A program made the translations under genes and the position numbers. The notes beneath the pieces are model-generated. The model was not told where the DNA came from and made no database searches. It saw only the letters and a list, made by a program, of their open reading frames with translations. This document shows, in pieces, positions 40,401 to 52,960 of a stretch of 64,000 nucleotides of DNA (position 1 is its first letter; every line of letters begins with the position of its first letter). This DNA comes from Archivesica marissinica. Lineage: Eukaryota > Mollusca > Bivalvia > Venerida > Vesicomyidae. Location: positions 33,609,445-33,673,444 of the forward strand of contig CM026391.1 of assembly GCA_014843695.1 (NCBI GenBank), written 5' to 3'.

Positions 40401-43170
40401 GGTACATGGATCATGTATTGTTGGTATATTGGTGTAGTATGTTATGTTACGGTACATATACCATGTATTGTTGGTATATTGGTGTAGTATGTTATGTTAC
40501 GGTACGTGGATCATGTATTGTTGGTATATTGGTGTAGTATGTTATGTTACGGTACATATACCATGTATTGTTGGTATATTGGTGTAGTATGATATGTTAC
40601 GATACATGGATCATGTAATGTAGGTATATTGGTGTAGTATGTTATGTTACGGTACATGGATCATGTATTGTTGGTATATTGGTGTAGTATGTTATGTTAC
40701 GGTACATATACCATGTATTGTTGGTATATTGGTGTAGTATGTTATGTTACGGTACATGGATCATGTATTGTTGGTATATTGGTGTAGTATGTTATGTTAC
40801 GGTACGTGGATCATGTATTGTTGGTATATTGGTGTAGTATGTTATGCTACGGTACATATACCATGTATTGTTGGTATATTGGTGTAGTATGTTATGTTAC
40901 GGTACATATACCATGTATTGTTGGTATATTGGTGTAGTATGTTATGTTACGGTACACATACCATGTATTGTTGGTATATTGGTGTAGTATGTTATGTTAC
41001 GGTACACATACCATGTATTGTTGGTATATTGGTGTAGTATGTTATGTTACGGTACATGGATCATGTATTGTTGGTATATTGGTGTAGTATGTTATGTTAC
41101 GGTACATATACCATGTATTGTTGGTATATTGGTGTAGTATGTTATGTTACGGTACACATACCATGTATTGTTGGTATATTGGTGTAGTATGTTATGTTAC
41201 GGTACACATACCATGTATTGTTGGTATATTGGTGTAGTATGTTATGTTACGGTACATGGATCATGTATTGTTGGTATATTGGTGTAGTATGTTATGTTAC
41301 GGTACATATACCATGTATTGTTGGTATATTGGTGTAGTATGTTATGTTATGGTACATGGATCATGTATTGTTGGTACATTGGTGTAGTATGTTATGTTAT
41401 GGTACATGGATCATGTATTGTTGGTATATGGTGTAGTATGTTATGTTACGGTACATGGATCATGTATGTTTGGTATATTGGTGTAGTATGTTATGTTACG
41501 ATACATGGATCATGTATTGTTGGTATATTGGTGTAGTATGTTATGTTACGGTACATGGATCATGTATGTTGGTATATGGTGTAGTATGTTATGTACGGTA
41601 CATATACCATGTATTGTTGGTATATGGTGTAGTATGTTATGTTACGGTACATGGATCATGTATTGTTGGTATATTGGTGTAGTATGTTATGTTACGGTAC
41701 ATATACCATGTATTGTTGGTATATTGGTGTAGTATGTTATGTTACGGTACATGGATCATGTATTGTTGGTATATTGGTGTAGTATGTTATGTTACGATAC
41801 ATGGATCATATATTGTTGGTATATTGGTGTAGTATGTTATGTTACGGTACATATACCATGTATTGTTGGTATATTGGTGTAGTATGTTATGTTACGATAC
41901 ATGGATCATGTATTGTTGGTACATTGGTGTAGTATGTTATGTTACGGTACATGGATCATGTATTGTTGGTATATTGGTGTAGTATGTTATGTTACGGTAC
42001 ATGGATCATGTATTGTTGGTATATTGGTGTAGTATGTTATGTTACGATACATGGATCATGTATTGTTGGTATATTGGTGTAGTATGTTATGTTACGGTAC
42101 ATGGATCATGTATTGTTGGTATATTGGTGTAGTATGTTATGTTACGGTACATGGATCATGTATTGTTGGTATATTGGTGTAGTATGTTATGTTACGGTAC
42201 ATGGAGCATGTATTGTTGGTATATTGGTGTAGTATGTTATGTTACGGTACATATACCATGTATTGTTGGTATATTGGTGTAGTATGTTATGTTACGATAC
42301 ATGGATCATGTATTGTTGGTACATTGGTGTAGTATGTTATGTTACGGTACATGGATCATGTATTGTTGGTATATTGGTGTAGTATGTTATGTTACGGTAC
42401 ATGGAGCATGTATTGTTGGTATATTGGTGTAGTATGTTATGTTACGGTACATATACCATGTATTGTTGGTATATTGGTGTAGTATGTTATGTTACGGTAC
42501 ATATACCATGAATTGTTGGTATATTGGTGTAGTATGTTATGTTACGATACATGGATCATGTATTGTTGGTATATTGGTGTAGTATGTTATGTTACGATAC
42601 ATGGATCATGTATTGTTGGTATATTGGTGTAGTATGTTATGTTACGATACATGGATCATGTATTGTTGGTACATTGGTGTAGTATGTTATGTTACGATAC
42701 ATGGATCATGTATTGTTGGTATATTGGTATAGTATGTTATGTTACGGTACATGGATCATGTATTGTTGGTATATTGGTGTAGTATGTTATGTTACGGTAC
42801 ATGGATCATGTATTGTTGGTATATTGGTGTAGTATGTTATGTTACGGTACATGGAGCATGTATTGTTGGTATATTGGTGTAGTATGTTATGTTACGGTAC
42901 ATATACCATGTAGTGTTGGTATATTGGTGTAGTATGTTATGTTACGGTACACGGATCATGTATTGTTGGTATATTGGTGTAATATGTTATGTTACGGTAC
43001 ACGGATCATGTATTGTTGGTATATTGGTGTAGTATGTTATGTTACGGTACATGGATCATGTATTGTTGGTATATTGGTGTAATATGTTATGTTACAGTAC
43101 ATGGATCATGTAATGTTGGTATATTGGTGTAGTATGTTATGTTACTGATCATGCATTTTTGGTATATTAT
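37462..43170. repeat. Satellite F: 50-bp tandem array, about 113 copies, ends in IL-17 exon 2
   Basis: The unit runs GGTACATGGATCATGTATTG, TTGGTATATTGGTGTAG, TATGTTATGTTAC (50 bp). Four main subtypes differ in one segment: ACATGGATC, ACGTGGATC, ACATATACC and ACACATACC. Blocks of alternating subtypes (100-bp period) occur at about 39900-40500. The final degenerate unit (43144-43200) contains the branch point, acceptor and first codons of IL-17 exon 2. Each unit therefore resembles a 3' splice site. A few units around 41420-41620 have one-base deletions. Confidence 0.97.
38350..39330. repeat. Block duplicated 2,150 bp downstream within satellite F
   Basis: Rare markers recur at exactly +2150 (43 units). 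TCATGTAATGTAGG lies at 38461 and 40611. ACACATA units lie at 38801, 38851, 39001 and 39051 versus 40951, 41001, 41151 and 41201. GGTACATTGG lies near 39224 and 41374. A shorter 300-bp duplication (39181-39480/39481-39780) lies between. Confidence 0.88.
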
Positions 43171-43175
43171 TGTAG

Positions 43176-43757
43176 CTATGTTCTTCTGCGATGGTACACG
43201 GACGGTACGTTCCACCAGAGACTACATCTAAATTATGTGAAGAGAGTGCCGGAGACATAGATGCCGCCATTGATCAACTGAAGCGTTATTATACATTGGC
43301 AAGCATTAATACCACACTGTATGCCCCTCAAGCAAGCACTGTCAATATGGACAAAAACGAGTATAAGAAACTCCGACACTTTTGCAATAACCCAAGAACG
43401 TCATTTCAAACTATCCTCGACTACACATATTTTAAGGACCACGTGCAGTATTCTACAAGTCATCTATCCACTTGCCCATGGGTGTCTGTAAATAATCGGG
43501 ATGAAGACAGGTTTCCTTGTGTTATTTCAGAGGCTCAGTGCGTGTGTAGCAAATGTCTCCAAAAGAGGAAAGACAATAGAAATAATGTCATCTACGTTCC
43601 AAGACATGGTCGATGCAAACAGGTTATGACGTCGGTTATGACGGTGCGACGAAAATGTAATGTCACTTCCGGATTTTACGAATATTTCACAGAAGCAGAA
43701 AAGATATCTGTTGGCTGCACATGTACTAGTCCGACCCGTGTTTCAGCACCCACTTGA
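43176..43757 (+). CDS. IL17-like: IL-17-like cytokine, exon 2 (mature cytokine domain)
   Basis: Secreted cytokine of the interleukin-17 family. Such proteins dimerise and bind IL-17 receptors (SEFIR domain), feeding NF-kappaB and MAPK signalling in mucosal and haemocyte immunity. With exon 1 joined the protein is 213 residues. Visible family marks are CPW at 120-122, the D-x-x-R-x-P then I-x-EA-x-C-x-C-x-x-C block at 129-147, V-x-x-VRRKC at 174-181 and the terminal GCTC at 200-203. These supply the cysteines of the IL-17 cystine-knot fold, with an extra Cys at 135. N-glycosylation sequons lie at N65 (NTT) and N182 (NVT). The in-frame codon just before 43176 is TAG, which is also the splice acceptor, so the exon starts at 43176. 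The ATG at 43191 would give no signal peptide. Stop TGA is at 43755-43757. I see no AATAAA in the next 200 bp. The exon has ordinary, non-repetitive codon use, unlike its surroundings. Family assignment is strong; the paralogue is not assignable. Confidence 0.93.
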   Translation, partial: LCSSAMVHGRYVPPETTSKLCEESAGDIDAAIDQLKRYYTLASINTTLYAPQASTVNMDKNEYKKLRHFCNNPRTSFQTILDYTYFKDHVQYSTSHLSTCPWVSVNNRDEDRFPCVISEAQCVCSKCLQKRKDNRNNVIYVPRHGRCKQVMTSVMTVRRKCNVTSGFYEYFTEAEKISVGCTCTSPTRVSAPT

Positions 43758-43842
43758 AGCAAACATCATACATATACAGCTACTAAATTAGTATAATATA
43801 CAAGCATGTTTCATTACATTGTATTATATGCATACGACGTCT
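43758..43842 (+). other. 3' flank of the IL-17-like gene
   Basis: AT-rich sequence after the stop codon (probable 3' UTR). It has no canonical polyadenylation hexamer; AATATA near 43795 is a weak candidate. It leads directly into the 27-bp array, so the transcript may end within repeats. Confidence 0.4.
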
Positions 43843-44647
43843 GCATTGCTGAGCAATGTCTACATTGAACTTTGTTGAGCGATGTCTTGCATTGAACTTT
43901 ATTGAAATATATCTCACATTGAACTTTGTTGAGCATTGTATCACATTGAATGTGTTGAGAAATGTCTTACATTGAACATTGTTGAGAAATGTCTTACATT
44001 GAACATTGTTGAGAAATGTCTTACATTGAACATTGTTGAGAAATGTCTTACATTGAACAGTGTTGAGAAATGTCTTACATTGAACATTGTTGAGAAATGT
44101 CTTACATTGAACATTGTTGAGAAATGTCTTACATTGAACATTGTTGAGAAATGTCTTACATTGACCATTGTTGAGAAATGTCTTACATTGAACATTGTTG
44201 AGAAATGTCTTACATTGAACATTGTTGAACGTTGTCGTACATTGAACATTGTTGAGAAATGTCTTACATTGAACATTGTGTAGAAATGTCTTGCATTGAA
44301 CATTGTTGAGAAATGTCTTACATTGAACTTTGTTGAGCGTTGTATCACATTGAATGTGTTGAGAAATGTCTTACATTGAACATTGTGTAGAAATGTCTTA
44401 CATTGACCATTGTTGAGAAATGTCTTACATTGAACATTGTTGAGAAATGTCTTGCATTGAACATTGTTGAGAAATGTCTTACATTGAACTTTGTTGAGAA
44501 ATGTCTTACATTGAACATTGTTGAGAAATGTCTTACATTGAAGTTTGTTGAAAGATGTCCTACAGTAGACGTTGTTGAGCGATGTCTTATATTGAACTTT
44601 GTGGAAAGATGTTTACATTGAACTTTGTTGAGCGTTGTCTTTCATTC
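43843..44647. repeat. 27-bp minisatellite, about 30 copies
   Basis: The unit is GTTGAGAAATGTCTTACATT plus GAACATT, 27 bp. Being nine codons long, it stays open on both strands (VEKCLTLNI on plus, FNVRHFSTM on minus). Simultaneous opening on both strands and single-base noise argue against coding. It starts about 85 bp after the IL-17 stop codon. Confidence 0.96.
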
Positions 44648-47600
44648 TAGATATAAATAATGTTGTCCGTGTTCATCAACATCTGTTTCAAACACAGACT
44701 CTAGATCTATATAATATTGTCCGTATATACCACATCTGTTTCAAACACGGATTATAGATCTATATAATGTTGTCCGTGTATACCACATCTGTTTCAAACA
44801 CGGATTCTAGATCTATATAATGTTGTCCGTGTCCATCAACATCTGATTCAAACACAGACTCTAGATCTATATAATGTTGTCCATGTTCATCAACATCTGT
44901 TTCAAACACGGACTCTAGATCTATATAATGTTGTCCCTATATACCCACATATGTTTCAAACACAAACTCCAGATCTATATAATGTTGTCTCTGTCCATCC
45001 GCATCTGATTTAAACACAGATTCTAGATCTATATAATGTTGTCTCTGTCCATCCACATCTGATTCAAACACAGATTCTAGATCTATATAATGTTGTCCGT
45101 GTCCATCAACATCTGTTTCAAACACGGATTCTAGATCTATATAATGATGTCCGTGTCCATCAACATCTGTTTCAAACACGGATTCTAGATCTATATAATG
45201 ATGTCCGTGTCCATCAACATCTGTTTCAAACACGGATTCTAGATCTATATAATGATGTCCGTGTCCATCAACATCTGTTTCAAACACGGATTCTAGATCT
45301 ATATAATGATGTCCGTGTCCATCCACATCTGTTTCAAACAAAGACTCTAGATCTATATAATGTTGTCCGTGTATACCACATCTGTTTCAAACACAGACTC
45401 CAGATCTATATAATGTTGTCCGTGTCCATCAACATCTGTTTCAAACACGGATTCTAGATCTATATAATGATGTCCGTGTCCATCAACATCTGTTTCAAAC
45501 ACAGACACTAGATCTATATAATGTTGTCCGTGTATACCACATCTGTTTCAAACACAGACTCCAGATCTATATAATGTTGTCCGTGTCCATCAATATCTGT
45601 TTCAAACACGGATTCTAGATCTATATAATGATGTCCGTGTCCATCACATTGATTCAAACACGGACTCTAGATCTATATAATGTTGTCCGTGTCCATCAAC
45701 ATCTGTTTCAAACACGGACTCTAGATCTATAATGTTGTCCGTGTCCATCACATCTGTTTCAAACACAGGACTCTAGATCTATATAATGTTGTCCGTGTCC
45801 ATCCACATCTGTTTCAAACACAGACTCTAGATCTATATAATGTTGTCCGTGTCCATCCACATCTGTTTCAAACACAGATCTCTAGATCTATATAATGTTG
45901 TCCGTGTCCATCCACATCTGATTCAAACACAGACTCTATTCTATCCATGTTTTGTTTGTCCTGTCCATCTTTGTCTCTTTCAAACACGGACTCTAGATCT
46001 ATATAATGATATCCGTGTCCATCCACATCTGTTTCAAACAAAGACTCTAGATATATATATAATGTTGTCAGTGTACACCAACATCTGATTCAAACACAAA
46101 CTCTAGATCTATATAATGTTGTCCGTGTCCATCAACATCTGATTCAAACACAGACACTAGATCTATATAATGTTGTCCGTGTCCATCCACATCTGATTCA
46201 AACACAGACTATAGATATATATAATGGTGTCTGTGTCCATCCACATCTGTTTCAAACACAGACTCTAGATCTATATAATGTTGTCCGTGTCCATCAACAT
46301 CTGACAAACACACCAATATATATAATGTTGTCTGTGTCCATCCACATCTGTTTCAAACACGGACTCTAGATCTATATAATGTTGTCCATGTTCATCAACA
46401 TCTGTTTCAAACAGAGACTCTAGATCTATATAATGTTTTCCGTGTCCATCAACATCTGATTCAAACACAGACTCTAGATCTATATAATGTTGTCCGTGTC
46501 CATCAACATCTGTTTCAAACACGGATTCTAGATCTATATAATGATGTCCGTGTCCATCAACATCTGTTTCAAACACAGACACTAGATCTATATAATGTTG
46601 TCCGTGTCCATCAACCTTTGATTCAAACACAGACTCTAGATCTATATAATGTTGTCCGTGTCCATCCACATCTGATTCAAACACAGACTCTAGATCTATA
46701 TAATGTTGTCCGTGTCCACCAACATCTGATTCAAACACAGACTCTAGATCTATATAATGTTGTCTGTGTCCATCCACATCTGATTCAAACACAGACTCTA
46801 GATCTATATAATGTTGTCCGTGTCCATCCACATCTGATTCAAACACATATTCTAGATATATATAATGGTGTCTGTGTCCATCCACATCTGTTTCAAACAC
46901 AGACTCTAGATCTATATAATGTTGTCCGTGTCCATCAACATCTGATTCAAACACAGACACTAGATCTATATAATGTTGTCCGTGTCCATCCACATCTGAT
47001 TCAAACACAGATTCTAGATATATATAATGGTGTCTGTGTCCATCCACATCTGTTTCAAACACAGACTCTAGATCTATATAATGTTTTCCGTGTCCATCAA
47101 CATCTGATTCAAACACAGACTCTAGATCTATATAATGTTGTCCGTGTCCATCCACATCTGTTTCAAACACAGACTCTAGATCTATATAATGTTGTCCGTG
47201 TCCATCAACATCTGATTCAAACACAGACTCTAGATCTATATAATGTTGTCCGTGTCCATCAACATCTGATTCAAACACAGACTCTAGATCTATATAATGT
47301 TGTCCGTGTCCATCAACATCTGATTCAAACACAGACTCTAGATCTATATAATGTTGTCCGTGTCCATCAACATCTGATTCAAACACAGACTCTAGATCTA
47401 TATAATGTTGTCCGTGTCCATCAACATCTGATTCAAACACAGACTCTAGATCTATATAATGTTGTCCGTGTCCATCCACATCTGATTCAAACACAGACTA
47501 TAGAATATATAATGGTGTCTGTGTCCATCCACATCTGTTTCAAACACAGACTCTAGATCTATATAATGTTGTCCGTGTCCATCAACATCTGATTCAAACA

Positions 47601-48559
47601 CGGACTCTAGATCTATATAATGTTGTCCGTGTCCATCAACATTTGATTCAAACACAGACTCTAGATCTATATAATGTTGTCCGTGTCCATCCACATCTGA
47701 TTCAAACACAGACTCTAGATCTATATAATGTTGTCCGTGTCCATCAACATCTGATTCAAACACAGACTCTAGATCTATATAATGTTGTCCGTGTCCATCA
47801 ACATCTGATTCAAACACAGACTCTAGATATATATAATGTTGTCCGTGTCCATCAACATCTGTTTCAAACACGGACTCTAGATCTATATAATGTTGTCCGT
47901 GTCCATCAACATCTGTTTCAAACACGGACTCTAGATCTATATAATGTTGTCCGTGTCCATCAACATCTGTTTCAAACACAGACTCTAGATCTATATAATG
48001 TTGTCCGTGTCCATCACATCTGATTCAAACACAGACTCTAGATCTATATAATGTGTCGTGTCCCACATCTGTTCAAACACAACTAGATCTATATAATGTT
48101 GTCCGTGTCCATCCACATCTGTTTCAAACACAGACTCTATATCTATATAATGTTGTCCGTGTCCATCAACATCTGATTCAAACACAGACTCTAGATCTAT
48201 ATAATGTTTTCCGTGTCCATCAACATCTGATTCAAACACAGACTCTAGATCTATATAATGTTGTCCGTGTCCATCAACATCTGATTCAAACACAGACTCT
48301 AGATCTATATAATGTTGTCCGTGTCCATCAACATCTGATTCAAACACAGACTCTAGATCTATATAATTTGTCCGTGTCCATCCACATCTGATTCAAACAC
48401 AGACTCTAGATCTATATAATGTTGTCCGTGTCCATCCACATCTGTTTCAAACACAGACTCTAGATCTATATAATGTTGTCCGTGTCCATCAACATCTGAT
48501 TCAAACACAGACTCTAGATCTACATAATGTTGTCCGTGTCCATCAACATCTGATTCAAA

Positions 48560-50720
48560 CACGGACTCTAGATCTATCTAATGTTGTCCGTGTCCATCAA
48601 CATCTGGTTCAAACACAGACTCTAGATCTATATAATGTTTTCCGTGTCCATCAACATCTGATTCAAACACAGACTCTAGATCTATATAATGTTGTCCGTG
48701 TCCATCCACATCTGTTTCAAACACAGACTCTAGATCTATATAATGTTGTCCGTGTCCATCAACAGCTGATTCAAACACGGACTCTAGATCTATATAATGT
48801 TGTCCGTGTCCATCAACATCTGATTCAAACACAGACTCTAGATCTATATAATGCTGTCCGTGGTCATCAACATCTGATTCAAACACAGACTCTAGATCTA
48901 TATAATGTTGTCCGTGTCCATCAACATCTGTTTCAAACACAGACTCTAGATCTATATAATGTTGTCCGTGTCCATCAACATCTGATTCAAACACGGACTC
49001 TAGATCTATATAATGTTGTCCGTGTCCATCAACATCTGATTCAAACACAGACTCTAGATCTATATAATGTTGTCAGTGTCCATCCACATCTGATTCAAAC
49101 ACAGACTCTAGATATATATAATGGTGTCTGTGTCCATCCACATCTGTTTCAAACACAGACTCTAGATCTATATAATGTTGTCCGTGTCCATCCACATCTG
49201 TTTCAAACACAGACTCTAGATCTATATAATGTTGTCCGTGTCCATCAACATCTGATTCAAACACAGACTCTAGATCTATATAATGTTTTCCGTGTCCATC
49301 AACATCTGATTCAAACACAGACTCTAGATCTATATAATGTTGTCCGTGTCCATCAACATCTGATTCAAACACAGACTCTAGATCTATATAATGTTGTCCG
49401 TGTCCATCAACATCTGATTCAAACACAGACTCTAGATCTATATAATGTTGTCCGTGTCCATCCACATCTGATTCAAACACAGACTCTAGATCTATATAAT
49501 GTTGTCCGTGTCCATCCACATCTGTTTCAAACACAGACTCTAGATCTATATAATGTTGTCCGTGTCCATCAACATCTGATTCAAACACAGACTCTAGATC
49601 TACATAATGTTGTCCGTGTCCATCAACATCTGATTCAAACACGGACTCTAGATCTATCTAATGTTGTCCGTGTCCATCAACATCTGGTTCAAACACAGAC
49701 TCTAGATCTATATAATGTTTTCCGTGTCCATCAACATCTGATTCAAACACAGACTCTAGATCTATATAATGTTGTCCGTGTCCATCCACATCTGTTTCAA
49801 ACACAGACTCTAGATCTATATAATGTTGTCCGTGTCCATCAACAGCTGATTCAAACACGGACTCTAGATCTATATAATGTTGTCCGTGTCCATCAACATC
49901 TGATTCAAACACAGACTCTAGATCTATATAATGCTGTCCGTGTCCATCAACATCTGATTCAAACACAGACTCTAGATCTATATAATGTTGTCCGTGTCCA
50001 TCAACATCTGTTTCAAACACAGACTCTAGATCTATATAATGTTGTCCGTGTCCATCAACATCTGATTCAAACACGGACTCTAGATCTATATAATGTTGTC
50101 CGTGTCCATCAACATCTGATTCAAACACAGACTCTAGATCTATATAATGTTGTCAGTGTCCATCCACATCTGATTCAAACACAGACTCTAGATATATATA
50201 ATGGTGTCTGTGTCCATCCACATCTGTTTCAAACACAGACTCTAGATCTATATAATGTTGTCCGTGTCCATCCACATCTGTTTCAAACACAGACTCTAGA
50301 TCTATATAATGTTGTCCGTGTCCATCAACATCTGATTCAAACACAGACTCTAGATCTATATAATGTTGTCCGTGTCCATCAACATCTGATTCAAACACAG
50401 ACTCTAGATCTATATAATGTTGTCCGTGTCCATCAACATCTGATTCAAACACAGACTCTAGATCTATATAATGTTGTCCGTGTCCATCCACATCTGATTC
50501 AAACACAGACTCTAGATCTATATAATGTTGTCCGTGTCCATCCACATCTGTTTCAAACACAGACTCTAGATCTATATAATGTTGTCCGTGTCCATCAACA
50601 TCTGATTCAAACACAGACTCTAGATCTATATAATGTTGTCCGTGTCCATCAACATCTGATTCAAACACAGACTCTAGATCTATATAATGTTGTCCGTGTC
50701 CATCAACATCTGATTCAAAC
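48560..50720. repeat. 1,080-bp higher-order repeat inside satellite H (2 copies)
   Basis: Rare markers recur at exactly +1080 bp (20 units). CATCTGGTTC lies at 48600 and 49680, AACAGCTGATTC near 48762 and 49842, and GATCTATCTAATG near 48570 and 49650. The same minus-frame peptides recur at the same offset. Confidence 0.9.
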
Positions 50721-51339
50721 ACAGACTCTAGATCTATATAATGTTGTCCGTGTCCATCAACATCTGATTCAAACACAGACTCTAGATCTATATAATGTTG
50801 TCCGTGTCCATCCACATCTGATTCAAACACAGACTCTAGATCTATATAATGTTGTCCGTGTCCATCAACATCTGATTCAAACACAGACTCTAGATCTATA
50901 TAATGTTGTCCGTGTCCATCAACATCTGATTCAAACACAGACTCTAGATCTATATAATGTTGTCCGTGTCCATCAACATCTGATTCAAACACAGACTCTA
51001 GATCTATATAATGTTGTCCGTGTCCATCAACATCTGATTCAAACACAGACTCTAGATCTATATAATGTTGTCCGTGTCCATCAACATCTGATTCAAACAC
51101 GACTCTAGATCTATATAATGTTGTCCGTGTCCATCAACATCTGATTCAAACACAGACTCTAGATCTATATAATGTTGTCCGTGTCCATCCACATCTGATT
51201 CAAACACAGACTCTAGATTTATATAATGGTGTCTGTGTACATCCACATCTGTTTCAAACACAGACTCTAGATCTATATAATGTTGTCCGTGTCCATCAAC
51301 ATCTGATTCAAACACAGACTCTAGATCTATATAATGTTG

Positions 51340-52960
51340 TCCGTGTCCATCAACCTTTGATTCAAACACAGACTCTAGATCTATATAATGTTGTCCGTGT
51401 CCATCCACATCTGATTCAAACACAGACTCTAGATCTATATAATGTTGTCCGTGTCCACCAACATCTGATTCAAACACAGACTCTAGATCTATATAATGTT
51501 GTCTGTGTCCATCCACATCTGATTCAAACACAGACTCTAGATCTATATAATGTTGTCCGTGTCCATCCACATCTGATTCAAACACATATTCTAGATATAT
51601 ATAATGGTGTCTGTGTCCATCCACATCTGTTTCAAACACAGACTCTAGATCTATATAATGTTGTCCGTGTCCATCAACATCTGATTCAAACACAAACACT
51701 AGATCTATATAATGTTGTCCGTGTCCATCCACATCTGATTCAAACACAGATTCTAGATATATATAATGGTGTCTGTGTCCATCCACATCTGTTTCAAACA
51801 CAGACTCTAGATCTATATAATGTTGTCCGTGTCCATCAACATCTGATTCAAACACGGACTCTAGATATATATAATGTTGTCTGTGTCCATCCACATCTGT
51901 TTCAAACACGGACTCTAGATCTATATAATGTTGTCCATGTTCATCAACATCTGTTTCAAACAGAGACTCTAGATCTATATAATGTTTTCCGTGTCCATCA
52001 ACATCTGATTCAAACACAGACTCTAGATCTATATAATGTTGTCCGTGTCCATCAACATCTGTTTCAAACACGGATTCTAGATCTATATAATGATGTCCGT
52101 GTCCATCAACATCTGTTTCAAACACAGACACTAGATCTATATAATGTTGTCCGTGTCCATCAACCTTTGATTCAAACACAGACTCTAGATCTATATAATG
52201 TTGTCCGTGTCCATCCACATCTGATTCAAACACAGACTCTAGATCTATATAATGTTGTCCGTGTCCACCAACATCTGATTCAAACACAGACTCTAGATCT
52301 ATATAATGTTGTCTGTGTCCATCCACATCTGATTCAAACACAGACTCTAGATCTATATAATGTTGTCCGTGTCCATCCACATCTGATTCAAACACATATT
52401 CTAGATATATATAATGGTGTCTGTGTCCATCCACATCTGTTTCAAACACAGACTCTAGATCTATATAATGTTGTCCGTGTCCATCAACATCTGATTCAAA
52501 CACAGACACTAGATCTATATAATGTTGTCCGTGTCCATCCACATCTGATTCAAACACAGATTCTAGATATATATAATGGTGTCTGTGTCCATCCACATCT
52601 GTTTCAAACACAGACTCTAGATCTATATAATGTTGTCCGTGTCCATCAACATCTGATTCAAACACGGACTCTAGATATATATAATGTTGTCTGTGTCCAT
52701 CCACATCTGTTTCAAACACGGACTCTAGATCTATATAATGTTGTCCATGTTCATCAACATCTGTTTCAAACAGAGACTCTAGATCTATATAATGTTTTCC
52801 GTGTCCATCAACATCTGATTCAAACACAGACTCTAGATCTATATAATGTTGTCCGTGTCCATCAACATCTGTTTCAAACACGGATTCTAGATCTATATAA
52901 TGATGTCCGTGTCCATCAACATCTGTTTCAAACACAGACACTAGATCTATATAATGTTGT
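51340..52960. repeat. 810-bp higher-order repeat inside satellite H (2 copies)
   Basis: CAACCTTTGATTC recurs at 51352 and 52162, and CAAACAGAGACTC near 51956 and 52766. Both offsets are 810 bp, or 15 units. A related but shifted version lies at about 46370-47100. Confidence 0.88.

Larger units (their letters stand above)
11522..43175 (+). other. Inferred 31,654-bp intron of the IL-17-like gene, almost all satellite
   Basis: It is bounded by GTAAGATTTT at 11522 and TGTAG ending at 43175. A branch-point-like TACTGAT (A at 43148) lies 27 nt before the acceptor end. The interior holds 17-, 16/29-, 22-, 31-, 28- and 50-bp arrays, a GT/GCGT tract and the 1000-N gap. Only about 900 bp look unique. 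Both ends are phase 0. I saw no other recognisable exon inside on either strand, so this is the simplest gene model, but it is unproven. Confidence 0.5.

Noticed and set aside
43191..43193. ATG at 43191 as the true IL-17 start
   Set aside because: It would leave the cytokine without a signal peptide. A splice acceptor lies 15 bp upstream in frame, and the residues before it fit the end of a signal peptide.
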